The notes beneath the pieces were generated by a model that was not told the origin of the DNA, did not search any database, and saw only the letters and a program-made list of their open reading frames with translations. From Solirubrobacterales bacterium (lineage in GTDB: Bacteria > Actinomycetota > Thermoleophilia > Solirubrobacterales > 70-9), in assembly GCA_020438445.1 (NCBI GenBank), contig JAGQUO010000008.1, positions 1-46,917 of the forward strand: 46,917 nucleotides of DNA. The letters are read 5' to 3'. This document shows, piece by piece, positions 15,460-22,856 of the stretch. Position numbers and translations under genes: made by a program. Positions within the stretch are counted from its first letter, which is position 1, and each line of letters opens with the position of its first letter.

Positions 15460-15884
15460 CAGGACTCGGGGACGTTGACCACGCGGCGCTGATGGGTACC
15501 GACCCCGATCGTCCGATCGCCCTCGGCGACCTCGACGTCGAAGAAGAGCTTGCGGCCGTCGGCGATGTCGGTCAGCTTCGCTCGCACGATGCAGCGCGCC
15601 CCCTCGGCGGCGCCGGCGACGTGCTTGACGCAGACCTCGAACCCGACGGTGGCGTTCCCCTCGGGCAGCGCCTCGTAGGCGAGCACCGCACAGGTCCGCT
15701 CCATCATCGCGATCATTCCAGGGGTCGACAGAACCGCCGCTCCGAGCGTCCCGCCGACGTCGGTGAGAAGCGGACCGGTCACCTCGAACTCGTCACTGCG
15801 CTCGGCGCCCGGCTCGAGCGGGGGCGCCCCGGGCCCGCCGCGCTCAGGTTCGGGCATGTCCTGGGAGTCGGCGGGTCCGCTCAT
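15459..15884 (-). CDS. Hotdog-fold acyl-CoA thioesterase (FlK-like)
   Basis: 141 residues. The hotdog core carries STPGMIAMMERTCAVLA, then TVGFEVCVKHVAGA. The Thr, Glu and His positions match the Thr/Glu/His set of the fluoroacetyl-CoA thioesterase family (FlK), in which they are catalytic. Here it more likely hydrolyses or polices an acyl-CoA in the adjoining lyase pathway; the substrate is not evident. TATGCT eight bases before the ATG at 15884 supports that start; an in-frame ATG at 15857 preceded by AGGA is an alternative. Confidence 0.85.
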   Translation of the reverse strand: MSGPADSQDMPEPERGGPGAPPLEPGAERSDEFEVTGPLLTDVGGTLGAAVLSTPGMIAMMERTCAVLAYEALPEGNATVGFEVCVKHVAGAAEGARCIVRAKLTDIADGRKLFFDVEVAEGDRTIGVGTHQRRVVNVPES

Positions 15885-15892
15885 CGGGAGGC

Positions 15893-15902
15893 AGCATAGA
15901 CT
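15893..15902. promoter_or_regulatory. Back-to-back overlapping -10 boxes of two divergent operons
   Basis: Only 26 bp separate the two start codons. TAGACT (15897-15902) lies 8 nt before the plus-strand ATG at 15911, and on minus TATGCT (15898 to 15893) lies 8 nt before the ATG at 15884. The boxes overlap at 15897-15898. If both are used, RNA polymerase cannot occupy both at once. Confidence 0.6.
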
Positions 15903-15910
15903 CGCGCCCG

Positions 15911-16633
15911 ATGAGCACCGACAACGCAGCCGCGGGCGACGGCGAGAAGCTCCCTCCGGTCCCGATCATCGGCGGCACCGGGGCGCTCGGATACGGGCTC
16001 GCGGTCCGCTGGGCCAAGGCCGGCATCGAAGTCGTGATCGGCTCGCGCGACCCCGGCCGCGCCGAAGAGGCCGCGGAGAAGGTCCGCGGCACCGTGCCCG
16101 GGGCATCGGTCTCGGGACTCGGTAACGGCGAAGCCGCCGGCCGGGGTCCGGTCGTCTTCCTGACGGTGCCGTTCCGGGCGCAGTCGGAGACCCTGAACAA
16201 CCTTCGCGAGGCGCTCGCGCCGGAGCAGATCCTGGTCGACTGCACCGTGCCGCTGGCCGCGGCCGTCAGCGGCAAGGCCACGCGCTCGCTCGGCGTCTGG
16301 CAGGGATCCGCGGCCGAGCAGGCGCAGGAGATGGTGCCCGAGGGGGTCGCGGTCGTCTCGGCACTTCACACCGTCGGCGCCCCGACGCTCGCCGACCCCG
16401 GCGCTTCGCTGGGTGAGGACGTACTGGTCTGCGGGGACAAGAAGCGTCACAAGGCCCCGGTGGCACGGCTGATCGAGCGGATCGAGGGCCTGCGCGCGGT
16501 CAACGCCGGGCCGCTGGAGATGGCTCGGATCGCCGAGCAGCTGACGCCGCTGCTGATCTCCGTCAACGTTCGCTACAAGGCGCACGCCGGGCTCAGGCTG
16601 GTCAACCTGCCCGAGACGGATCCCTGGGCGTGA
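15911..16633 (+). CDS. npdG: F420H2:NADPH oxidoreductase (NADPH-dependent F420 reductase)
   Basis: 240 residues. The Rossmann NADP motif PIIGGTGALGYGLAVRWAKAG (split here as GGTGALGYGLA and what follows) and IGSRDPGRAEEAA, whose Ser-Arg fits the NADP 2'-phosphate, are typical of Fno/NpdG. The mid-region VVFLTVPFRAQSETL and SALHTVGAPTL follow the family. The enzyme exchanges hydride between NADPH and F420, supplying reduced cofactor. It leads the F420 operon; its TGA overlaps the GTG of cofD. Confidence 0.9.
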   Translation: MSTDNAAAGDGEKLPPVPIIGGTGALGYGLAVRWAKAGIEVVIGSRDPGRAEEAAEKVRGTVPGASVSGLGNGEAAGRGPVVFLTVPFRAQSETLNNLREALAPEQILVDCTVPLAAAVSGKATRSLGVWQGSAAEQAQEMVPEGVAVVSALHTVGAPTLADPGASLGEDVLVCGDKKRHKAPVARLIERIEGLRAVNAGPLEMARIAEQLTPLLISVNVRYKAHAGLRLVNLPETDPWA

Positions 16634-17559
16634 GCGTAGTCGCACTCGCCGGCGGGACCGGCGGAGCGAAGCTCGCCGCCGGCCTGCAGGAGGTCGTGGG
16701 CGATGGGCTCACGGTCATCGCGAACACCGGCGACGACGTCGAGGCCCTCGGGGTCCACGTCTCCCCCGATCCCGACCTCTGCACCTACTGGCTCACGGGC
16801 CTGATCGACGAGGAGCGGGGGTGGGGGATCCGCGGCGACGCCTTCACCGTCTTCGAGCGACTGGTCGAGCTCGGTGCACCGGATTGGTTCGGGCTGTCGG
16901 ACCGGGACCTGGCGACGTGCCTCGAGCGCCGGCGCCGCCTCGACGCAGGCGAGCGCCTGACGCCGATCGCATCCGGCCTCGCCTTCGCACTCGGTGCGGA
17001 GGCGACCGTCCTGCCGATGTGCGACGAGCCGGTCCGGACGAGGGTGCGGACCGACGCCGGGTGGCGCGAGTTCCAGCAGTACCTGATCCAGGATGGTGCC
17101 GGGCCGGCGATCGAGGAGGTCGACTTCGCGGGGATCTCGGATGCACGGCCGTCGCCGGAGGCGGAGGCCGCGATCGAGGGTGCGGAGGCGATCGTCATCG
17201 GCCCCTCCAACCCGGTGATCTCGATCGGGCCGATCCTTGCGGTTCCGGGGATGAGCGCGCTGCTCGCCGCCGCCGAAGCGCCCGTCGTCGCCGTCAGCCC
17301 CTTCGTCGCCGGCGAGGTGATCAAGGGTCCCACGGACAAGTTCATGCGAGCGATCGGCCGCGAGCCGTCGGCGGCCGGCGTCGCCTCCGCGTACCGCGGG
17401 GTGATCGACGGGCTCGTCGTCGACGCCGCCGACCCCGATCCGGATCCGGACGAGGACGGCGTCGCGACGACGCGTCTCGACACGCTGATGAGCGATGCGC
17501 CCGCGCGGCGGCGCGTGGCCGAGGCGACGCTCGGCTTCGCGACGTCGCTGCGAGACTGA
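16630..17559 (+). CDS. cofD: 2-phospho-L-lactate transferase (CofD/FbiA)
   Basis: 309 residues from GTG 16630. ALAGGTGGAKLAAGLQ at the N-terminus is the CofD nucleotide loop, followed by VIANTGDDVEALGVHVSPDPD (in two parts: NTGDD and HVSPD), WGIRGDAFTVFERL, and IVIGPSNPVISIGPIL. CofD couples the activated 3-carbon acid (lactyl- or enolpyruvyl-diphospho-guanosine) to Fo, giving (dehydro-)F420-0. GTGA overlap with the upstream gene and 10-bp spacing to cofC indicate one transcript. Confidence 0.96.
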   Translation: MSVVALAGGTGGAKLAAGLQEVVGDGLTVIANTGDDVEALGVHVSPDPDLCTYWLTGLIDEERGWGIRGDAFTVFERLVELGAPDWFGLSDRDLATCLERRRRLDAGERLTPIASGLAFALGAEATVLPMCDEPVRTRVRTDAGWREFQQYLIQDGAGPAIEEVDFAGISDARPSPEAEAAIEGAEAIVIGPSNPVISIGPILAVPGMSALLAAAEAPVVAVSPFVAGEVIKGPTDKFMRAIGREPSAAGVASAYRGVIDGLVVDAADPDPDPDEDGVATTRLDTLMSDAPARRRVAEATLGFATSLRD

Positions 17560-17569
17560 GGCAGAACAG

Positions 17570-18226
17570 ATGCGCGCCACCGCAATCGTCCCCGTCAAGC
17601 ACTTCGACCGCGCCAAGAGCCGGCTGTCGGAGAGTGCGGCCGCGGCTCACCGGCCGGAGCTGGCGAAGGCCATGCTCTCCGACGTCCTGCTCGGGTTGCG
17701 GGAATCACGCCTGGTCAACCGGATCGTCGTCGTCACCGGCGAGCCCGAGGCTCGCGAGGTCGCCGAGCGGGGTGGCGCCGAGCTCATCGACGATCCCGAC
17801 GACGTCGGCCATTCCGAGGCGGCGATGATCGGCATCGCCGACGCAATGGCGCGCGGCACCGAGTGCGTCGCCCTCGTGCCCGGAGACACGCCGCTGCTCG
17901 ACGGGGTCGAGCTCGACCGCGAGCTCGATGCCCAGGCTCCGGGAGTGGCCGTCATCCCCGATCATCACGGCACCGGCACGAACGGCCTGATCCTCTCCCC
18001 TCCCGACGTGATCGAGCCGTCCTTCGGCCCGGACAGCCGCGCCCGCCACCTGGAGCTCGCCCGCGCCGCGGGTGCGCGATGCCGGATTGCGACGGTCCGC
18101 TCGATGGCGCTCGACCTCGACACCGGCGACGACCTCCGAGAGCTCCTCGCATCGCTCGATTTCGACCCCGCGCGCGCCCCCGCCACCGCGGCGGCGCTCG
18201 AGGAGCTCGGCATCGACGCGACGTGA
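17570..18226 (+). CDS. cofC: Phospholactate/phosphoenolpyruvate guanylyltransferase (CofC/FbiD)
   Basis: 218 residues from ATG 17570, with AGAACAG before it. AIVPVKHFDRAKSRLSE is the CofC nucleotide-binding start, VVVTGEPEAREVAERGGAE the second strand, and VALVPGDTPLLDG the metal-binding loop; HHGTGTNGLILSPP binds the acid moiety. In actinobacteria the homologue FbiD uses phosphoenolpyruvate rather than 2-phospholactate; that is likely but not readable here. It overlaps cofE by GTGA. Confidence 0.94.
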   Translation: MRATAIVPVKHFDRAKSRLSESAAAAHRPELAKAMLSDVLLGLRESRLVNRIVVVTGEPEAREVAERGGAELIDDPDDVGHSEAAMIGIADAMARGTECVALVPGDTPLLDGVELDRELDAQAPGVAVIPDHHGTGTNGLILSPPDVIEPSFGPDSRARHLELARAAGARCRIATVRSMALDLDTGDDLRELLASLDFDPARAPATAAALEELGIDAT

Positions 18227-18969
18227 GCGGGCCGATCACGGTCCTGCCGATCTCCGGAATCCCGGAGATCGAGGCGGGGGCGGACCTCGGGAGGGCGATC
18301 GCCTCCGCTGCGGAGCCGACGGACGGGGACATCTTCGTCGTCGCCCAGAAGGTCGTGTCGAAAGCCGAGGGACGCGGTCGCCGTCTCGCGGACGTCGAGC
18401 CCTCCCCGCGCGCGATCGAGCTCGGCCACGACCTCGACAAGGACCCGCGCCTGGTCGAGCTGATCCTCGCCGAATCGGTACGGATCGTGCGCGATGAACG
18501 GGTCCTCATCGTCGAGACCGCCGGCGGTCTGATCTGCGCCAACGCCGGCATTGACTCCTCGAACGTGGGGGCCGCCGGAGAGGTCCTGCTGCTCCCCGAG
18601 GACCCCGACGCCTCCGCGCAGCGTCTGCGGGCCGAGATCGGGGCGGCGGCGGGTGGCCGGGTCGGCGTCGTCATCAGCGACAGCTTCGGCCGCCCCTGGC
18701 GAGTCGGTCAGACCGACGTCGCGATCGGCTGCGCGGGCGTCCGTCCGGTGGACGACTGGCGCGGCCGTCCCGATCGCGACGGACGGGAGCTCGCCGCCAC
18801 CGAGATCGCCGTAGCGGATCAGCTCGCCGGGGCCGCGGACCTCAGCCGCGACAAGGCGGCCGGGGTGCCGGCCGTCCTGATCCGCGGCCGGCCCGACCTG
18901 GTGACGGCCGAGGACGGACCGGGCGCCCGCTCCCTGCAGCGCCCGCGCGATCAGGACCTGTTCCGCTGA
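18223..18969 (+). CDS. cofE: F420-0:gamma-glutamyl ligase (CofE), without the FbiB reductase domain
   Basis: 248 residues from GTG 18223. VAQKVVSKAEGR, LILAESVRIVR, ICANAGIDSSNV and VVISDSFGRPWRVGQTDVAIG (SDSFGRPWR core) are the CofE hallmarks. The enzyme adds the gamma-linked glutamates of the F420 tail using GTP. Mycobacterial FbiB is about twice as long because a C-terminal FMN domain reduces dehydro-F420-0; that domain is absent here and no nitroreductase gene follows. It converges with fbiC. Confidence 0.95.
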   Translation: MSGPITVLPISGIPEIEAGADLGRAIASAAEPTDGDIFVVAQKVVSKAEGRGRRLADVEPSPRAIELGHDLDKDPRLVELILAESVRIVRDERVLIVETAGGLICANAGIDSSNVGAAGEVLLLPEDPDASAQRLRAEIGAAAGGRVGVVISDSFGRPWRVGQTDVAIGCAGVRPVDDWRGRPDRDGRELAATEIAVADQLAGAADLSRDKAAGVPAVLIRGRPDLVTAEDGPGARSLQRPRDQDLFR

Positions 18970-19000
18970 GGAACCGATCCCGGCGCCGGCGGCCGGTCGT

Positions 19001-21226
19001 TCAGTAGGTCTCGAGCACCTCGTAGAGAGTCGATCGCTGCGCCGGCGTCCGCCCCGCGGCCCGGGCGGCGCCGATCAGATCCTCCGGCTCGAGCCGGGAA
19101 CCGTGCTGAGAGCCGGCCATGCGGGAGATGCTCTCCTCCATCAGCGTGCCGCCGAGGTCGTTCACCCCCCAGCGGAGTGCCTCGGTCGCGGCGCCGAGGC
19201 CCATCTTCACCCAGCTCGCCTGCAGGTTCGTGATCGTGCGCCCGAGCGCGAGCCGGAAGACGGCCGTGTGCTTGAGGTTCTCGGCGTCGGAGATCTCCTC
19301 GATGCCGTGGGTCCGCCCGAGCATCGTGTGGTAGGGGATGAAGCTGAGCGGCACGAACTCGGTGATCCCCCCGGTCCGCTCCTGGACGGCGCGGACCACC
19401 CGCATGTGCTCGGCCAACTCTTCCGGCGTCTCGATGTGACCGAACATGACGGTCGACGTGGAGCGGAGCCCGGCGCGGTGCGACGCCTCGATGATCTCCA
19501 CCCAGCGGGCGGCGGGGAGCTTGTTCGGCGAGATCCGGTTCCGGACACCGTCTTCGAGCACCTCCGCGGCCGTGCCCGGAGTCGAGCCGAGTCCGCAGTC
19601 GCGCAGGTAGGCGAAGACGTAGTCGGGGTCCCTGCCCGAGCGCTCGCACATGAAGTGGACCTCCATCGGCGAGTAGGCATGGAGGTGGATCTCCGGTGCG
19701 ACCTCCTTGGCCCGGCGCAGCCACGCGCCGTAGTGCTCGAGCGTGTAGTCCGGATGGATGCCGCCCTGCATGCAGATCTCGGTGGCCCCGAACTCGACCG
19801 CCTCGCGGATCCGCTCGGCGAACTCACCGGGCTCGATCTCGTAGGCGTCGGGGCTGCGGCTCGTCTGCCCGAACCCGCAGAACGCGCATCCGACGGTGCA
19901 CACGTTCGTGAAGTTGATGTTGCGGTTGACCACGAACGTCGCAACGTCACCGGAGAGCTCGGCGCGGAGCTCGTCCGCCGCCGCACGGATCTCCGCGACC
20001 GCCTCGGGCCGCGTCTCGCGGAACAGCGCGACCAGCTCCTCGCTCGTCAGCTCGTGACCGTCGCGGCCGCGCTCGACGGCTCGGCGGACCGGATCGCCGG
20101 AGCCGAGCGCCGGACCGCCGCCGTTCCCGTTCGCGGACGCGGCGGCGAAGCCCGGCCGCCGAGGCAGGAACGTCGGGTACCGGGCCGCGAGGACGTCGAG
20201 GACCCCGGGGTCGACCCACTCGTCGTTCATGTACTGCGGGTAGACGCAGAGGCGCTCGGTCAGCGCGTAACCGAGCGGGCGCAGGCGCTTACGGACCTGG
20301 AGCGGGCTCGGGAACGGGTGCTCCGGCGAGATGTGATCGCCGTTGGCCGAGAGCCCGCCGAGGTCGGTGGCGCCGGCGTCGACGAGGTCGATCCACCAGT
20401 CGGAGAGGTTCGGCGGGACCTGGATCCCGACCTCCGGCATCAAGCGCCTGCACTCGGCGACCAGGCGCTTCATGTCCTCCAGGGAGACCGGCTCCGCCCA
20501 CGCCGGCCAATCGATCGTGGATTCGCCGGCGTCGTGCCCGGGGTCGGTCGCCCACCGCTTCTCGCTCGCGTCCGCCGCGATGTCGGCCACCTCGGCGCCG
20601 TAGTAGCGAGGATGGGCGACGAAGTTCTGGAGGATCACCTCCTGGATGTGGCCGTGGCGCCGCTGGATCTCCGCGATCGCCTCGAGCGACGCGACGCGCT
20701 CCTCCTCGGTCTCGCCGATGCCGACGAGGATGCCGCTGGTGAACGGGATCTTCAGCTCGCCGGCCGCCTCGATGGCCTCGATCCTCACCCGCGGATTCTT
20801 GGTCGGCGAGCCGGCGTGGACGGTCTCCATCAGCCGCTCAGCCGCCGACTCCAGCATCAGTCCCTGCGAAGCGGTGACGGTGCGGAGGCGGGCATAGTCC
20901 TCCCGGCTCGCGACGCCGACGTTCGTGTGGGGGAGCAGCCCCCGTTCGAGCGCCTGCTCGCAGGCCCAGCGCACGTAGGAGGTGAAGTCCTCGTGCCCCC
21001 ACCCGCGGAGCCGTTCCGCCACCAGCGGATTCACCTCGGGCCGCTCCCCGGTGAGCACGAGCAGCTCCTTGACGTTCCGGCGCGAGGCCGCATCGAGCCG
21101 TTCGAGGACCTCCTCGGGCGGATGCACGTGTGCCTGGTGGGTCGCGAACGCGCAGTACTTGCAGTAGCAGCGGCACGTCCGCGAGAGCGACAGCGTCAGG
21201 TTCCGGGAGAAGGTGACGCGACGCAT
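19001..21226 (-). CDS. fbiC: FO synthase FbiC (CofG-CofH fusion, dual radical SAM)
   Basis: 741 residues from ATG 21226. The CofG half has the radical SAM Cys18-x3-Cys22-x2-Cys25 motif, then VLTGERPEV and GILVGIGETEEER. The CofH half has NINFTNVCTVGCAFCGF with cysteines at about 443, 447 and 450, then CMQGGIHPDYTLEHY and TSTVMFGHIET. Together they build the deazaflavin FO from tyrosine and the ribityl-pyrimidine. A GTG at 21235 would add three residues, but TAGCGT seven bases before 21226 favours the ATG. It converges with cofE, completing the F420 set within 5.4 kb. Confidence 0.97.
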   Translation of the reverse strand: MRRVTFSRNLTLSLSRTCRCYCKYCAFATHQAHVHPPEEVLERLDAASRRNVKELLVLTGERPEVNPLVAERLRGWGHEDFTSYVRWACEQALERGLLPHTNVGVASREDYARLRTVTASQGLMLESAAERLMETVHAGSPTKNPRVRIEAIEAAGELKIPFTSGILVGIGETEEERVASLEAIAEIQRRHGHIQEVILQNFVAHPRYYGAEVADIAADASEKRWATDPGHDAGESTIDWPAWAEPVSLEDMKRLVAECRRLMPEVGIQVPPNLSDWWIDLVDAGATDLGGLSANGDHISPEHPFPSPLQVRKRLRPLGYALTERLCVYPQYMNDEWVDPGVLDVLAARYPTFLPRRPGFAAASANGNGGGPALGSGDPVRRAVERGRDGHELTSEELVALFRETRPEAVAEIRAAADELRAELSGDVATFVVNRNINFTNVCTVGCAFCGFGQTSRSPDAYEIEPGEFAERIREAVEFGATEICMQGGIHPDYTLEHYGAWLRRAKEVAPEIHLHAYSPMEVHFMCERSGRDPDYVFAYLRDCGLGSTPGTAAEVLEDGVRNRISPNKLPAARWVEIIEASHRAGLRSTSTVMFGHIETPEELAEHMRVVRAVQERTGGITEFVPLSFIPYHTMLGRTHGIEEISDAENLKHTAVFRLALGRTITNLQASWVKMGLGAATEALRWGVNDLGGTLMEESISRMAGSQHGSRLEPEDLIGAARAAGRTPAQRSTLYEVLETY

Positions 21227-21233
21227 GCTCGGC

Positions 21234-21239
21234 ACGCTA
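21234..21239 (-). promoter_or_regulatory. Candidate leaderless -10 box (TAGCGT) of fbiC
   Basis: TAGCGT-GCCGAGC-ATG. A start at the upstream GTG (21235) would place the start codon inside the box, arguing for ATG 21226. Confidence 0.5.
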
Positions 21240-21245
21240 ACGAAC

Positions 21246-21271
21246 CGGGGCGCTCCGCCCGGAGCGCCCCG
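21246..21271 (-). terminator. Perfect 11-bp hairpin between aquaporin and fbiC
   Basis: CGGGGCGCTCC and GGAGCGCCCCG form an 11-bp stem with a GCCC loop, 21 bp after the aquaporin stop. It should stop aquaporin transcripts before the fbiC promoter. Confidence 0.75.
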
Positions 21272-21292
21272 TCCTGACGATTTGCCGGTGGC

Positions 21293-22048
21293 CTACTTCT
21301 GCGGACGGCCGCCCGGGCCCGTCGTCGGGCCGGTGGCCTTCTCGAGCTCCTCGTCCGGCTCGCCCGCGGTGATCACGAACTTGTAGATCAGCGCGGCGAT
21401 CAGCGCGCCGAGCAGCGGGCCGACGATGTACGGCCAGACTCCGCCCCAATCGTTGCTGACGAGCGCCGGGCCGAACCAGCGGGCCGGGTTGAAGCAGCCG
21501 CCGGTGAGCGGGCCGAAGATGAAAACGCAGAACGCGAAGGTGAGGCCGATCGTCAGCGGGCCCCATTCGTTGCGGGCGCGCTTGTTCATCGCGACGGCGA
21601 CGACGCCGAGGACGATGAGCAGCGCGCCGATGCCCTCGCAGATCATGCCGGCGAAGTCGCTGCCGAGCATCGGGCTGATGTCGCCCGCGCCCCAGTTGAC
21701 GGCGCGGCCCTCGTCGAGCAGGAGGCCCTTGACGGCGAGCGCGCCGAGCACGGCACCCGAGAGCTGCGCGAGCACGTAGACGACCGCGTCGATCGGGTCG
21801 ATCCGTCGCAGGAAGGCGGCGGCGGTGGTGACCGCGGGGTTGAAATGCCCGCCGCTGACGGCCCCGAAGGCCATGATCAGGGCGAAGAGCACGAGGCCCT
21901 GGGTGAAGCCGACGACCGCGAAGTCCGAGCCGAACTGAGCCGAGCCCCCGGCCGCGACGTAAAGGCTGATCACGGTCCCGATTACGAACACGAGGAAGAA
22001 CGTCCCGATCAGTTCCGCGATGTATGCGGCCAATCCTCGATCCTGCAC
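21293..22048 (-). CDS. MIP-family aquaporin / glycerol facilitator
   Basis: 251 residues, six membrane helices. Both pore half-helix motifs are present: SGGHFNPAVT and GGCFNPARWFGPAL. The C-terminus is a short hydrophilic tail. The pore-lining residues cannot be placed well enough to separate water from glycerol or other small solutes. The start GTG 22048 is chosen because AGGAGG (22061-22056) lies 7 bases upstream; a TTG two codons earlier is too close to it. A hairpin lies in the presumed 5' leader. Confidence 0.92.
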   Translation of the reverse strand: MQDRGLAAYIAELIGTFFLVFVIGTVISLYVAAGGSAQFGSDFAVVGFTQGLVLFALIMAFGAVSGGHFNPAVTTAAAFLRRIDPIDAVVYVLAQLSGAVLGALAVKGLLLDEGRAVNWGAGDISPMLGSDFAGMICEGIGALLIVLGVVAVAMNKRARNEWGPLTIGLTFAFCVFIFGPLTGGCFNPARWFGPALVSNDWGGVWPYIVGPLLGALIAALIYKFVITAGEPDEELEKATGPTTGPGGRPQK

Positions 22049-22071
22049 TCTCAAACCTCCTGATGGCGATC

Positions 22072-22088
22072 TCGCGCCGCCGGCGCGA
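22072..22088 (-). terminator. Hairpin upstream of aquaporin: terminator or leader structure
   Basis: TCGCGCC-GCC-GGCGCGA, a perfect 7-bp stem with a 3-nt loop. It could end transcripts of the 22142-22834 genes. If the aquaporin promoter is the TAGACT seen on minus near 22103, it instead lies in the aquaporin leader just above AGGAGG. Confidence 0.5.
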
Positions 22089-22141
22089 ATGGGCGGCGCC
22101 AGTCTAGTACCAGGGCCGCACGCACCCGCGGGTTGGCGCCC

Positions 22142-22468
22142 TCAGCCGCTCTCGCCGAGCAGGCGGGCGACGAGCTCCGGCAGCTCGCGCGCCATCCGCG
22201 AGCGGGGCACCACCAGGTCCACCCCGGCCTCCTCTGCACGCCGCCTGGTGTCGACGTCGACGTGCGAGTAGAACCCGAGGGAGGGCGGGCCCGCCGCCGC
22301 CACCGCCGCCGGGTCGGCGAGCTCGAGGTCGGCGACGATCGCGTCGAACCGGCCCGGGTCGTCGCCGAGCTGGCCGCGAACCACGACCTCGTGGCCGGCG
22401 GCCCTCAGCGGTGCCTCGACCCTGCTCGCGAGCATCAGGTCGGTGACGAGCGCCAGGATCGTGGCCAC
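22142..22468 (-). CDS. Receiver-like small protein lacking the conserved Lys
   Basis: 108 residues from GTG 22468. The alternating pattern TILALVTDLMLASRVEAPLRAAG, EVVVRGQL, DAIVADLE, SLGFYSHVDV, VDLVVPRSRM follows a CheY-type alpha/beta fold, with an Asp in VADLE at the usual phospho-acceptor place. The conserved Lys of the fifth strand appears to be replaced (VVPRSRM) and there is no acidic pair after strand 1. It may be a pseudo-receiver. It starts 3 nt after the preceding gene's stop, so the two are coupled. Confidence 0.65.
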   Translation of the reverse strand: MATILALVTDLMLASRVEAPLRAAGHEVVVRGQLGDDPGRFDAIVADLELADPAAVAAAGPPSLGFYSHVDVDTRRRAEEAGVDLVVPRSRMARELPELVARLLGESG

Positions 22469-22471
22469 GGC

Positions 22472-22834
22472 TCAGATCGAGCGGCGGCGGCGGTACTCGG
22501 CGCGGACGCTCTCGGGTCGCCCCCACATCTGGTGGATCTCGGCCCGGCCCTCGTTGAGGCCACGGACGACGAGCTCGCCCTCGATGCCCTGGCGGTCGAG
22601 CATCTCCAGCACCCAGGCGACGGTCTCCGGCGCCGCCGCATGACCGAATCCGTGGGCGACGTTGATCCGCCAGTGCCAATCGGCCTCCGAGTAGGGCTGG
22701 GCGTTGATCTGCGTCATCGGGACCGACGCGTCGACGTAGCGGGTCTCGTCGGCGAGCCGGAGATCGAGTTGCATGTCGGTCCAGTCGCGTGGAAGCGACC
22801 CGACGATCTCCTGGAAAGAGTCCGAAAGCGCCAC
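22472..22834 (-). CDS. Conserved-looking protein of unknown function
   Basis: 120 residues from GTG 22834. I do not recognise a family. It is a mixed-charge soluble protein with QEIVGSLPRDWTDMQLDLRL at the N-terminus, a WHWRINVAHGFGHAAAPETVA centre, and ends MWGRPESVRAEYRRRRSI. TAGGCT seven bases before the GTG gives a leaderless start. It is followed at 3 nt by the receiver-like gene, making a two-gene unit between the aquaporin and the Nramp operon. Confidence 0.7.
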   Translation of the reverse strand: MALSDSFQEIVGSLPRDWTDMQLDLRLADETRYVDASVPMTQINAQPYSEADWHWRINVAHGFGHAAAPETVAWVLEMLDRQGIEGELVVRGLNEGRAEIHQMWGRPESVRAEYRRRRSI

Positions 22835-22841
22835 GGCCGCA

Positions 22842-22847
22842 AGCCTA
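22842..22847 (-). promoter_or_regulatory. Candidate leaderless -10 box (TAGGCT) at 22834 start
   Basis: TAGGCT-TGCGGCC-GTG, in the 22-bp gap after the Nramp stop. Confidence 0.5.
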
Positions 22848-22856
22848 CCGGCGCCG

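Noticed and set aside
19103-21277. Long plus-strand frame opposite fbiC
   Set aside because: Antisense shadow of a gene with two intact radical SAM motifs.
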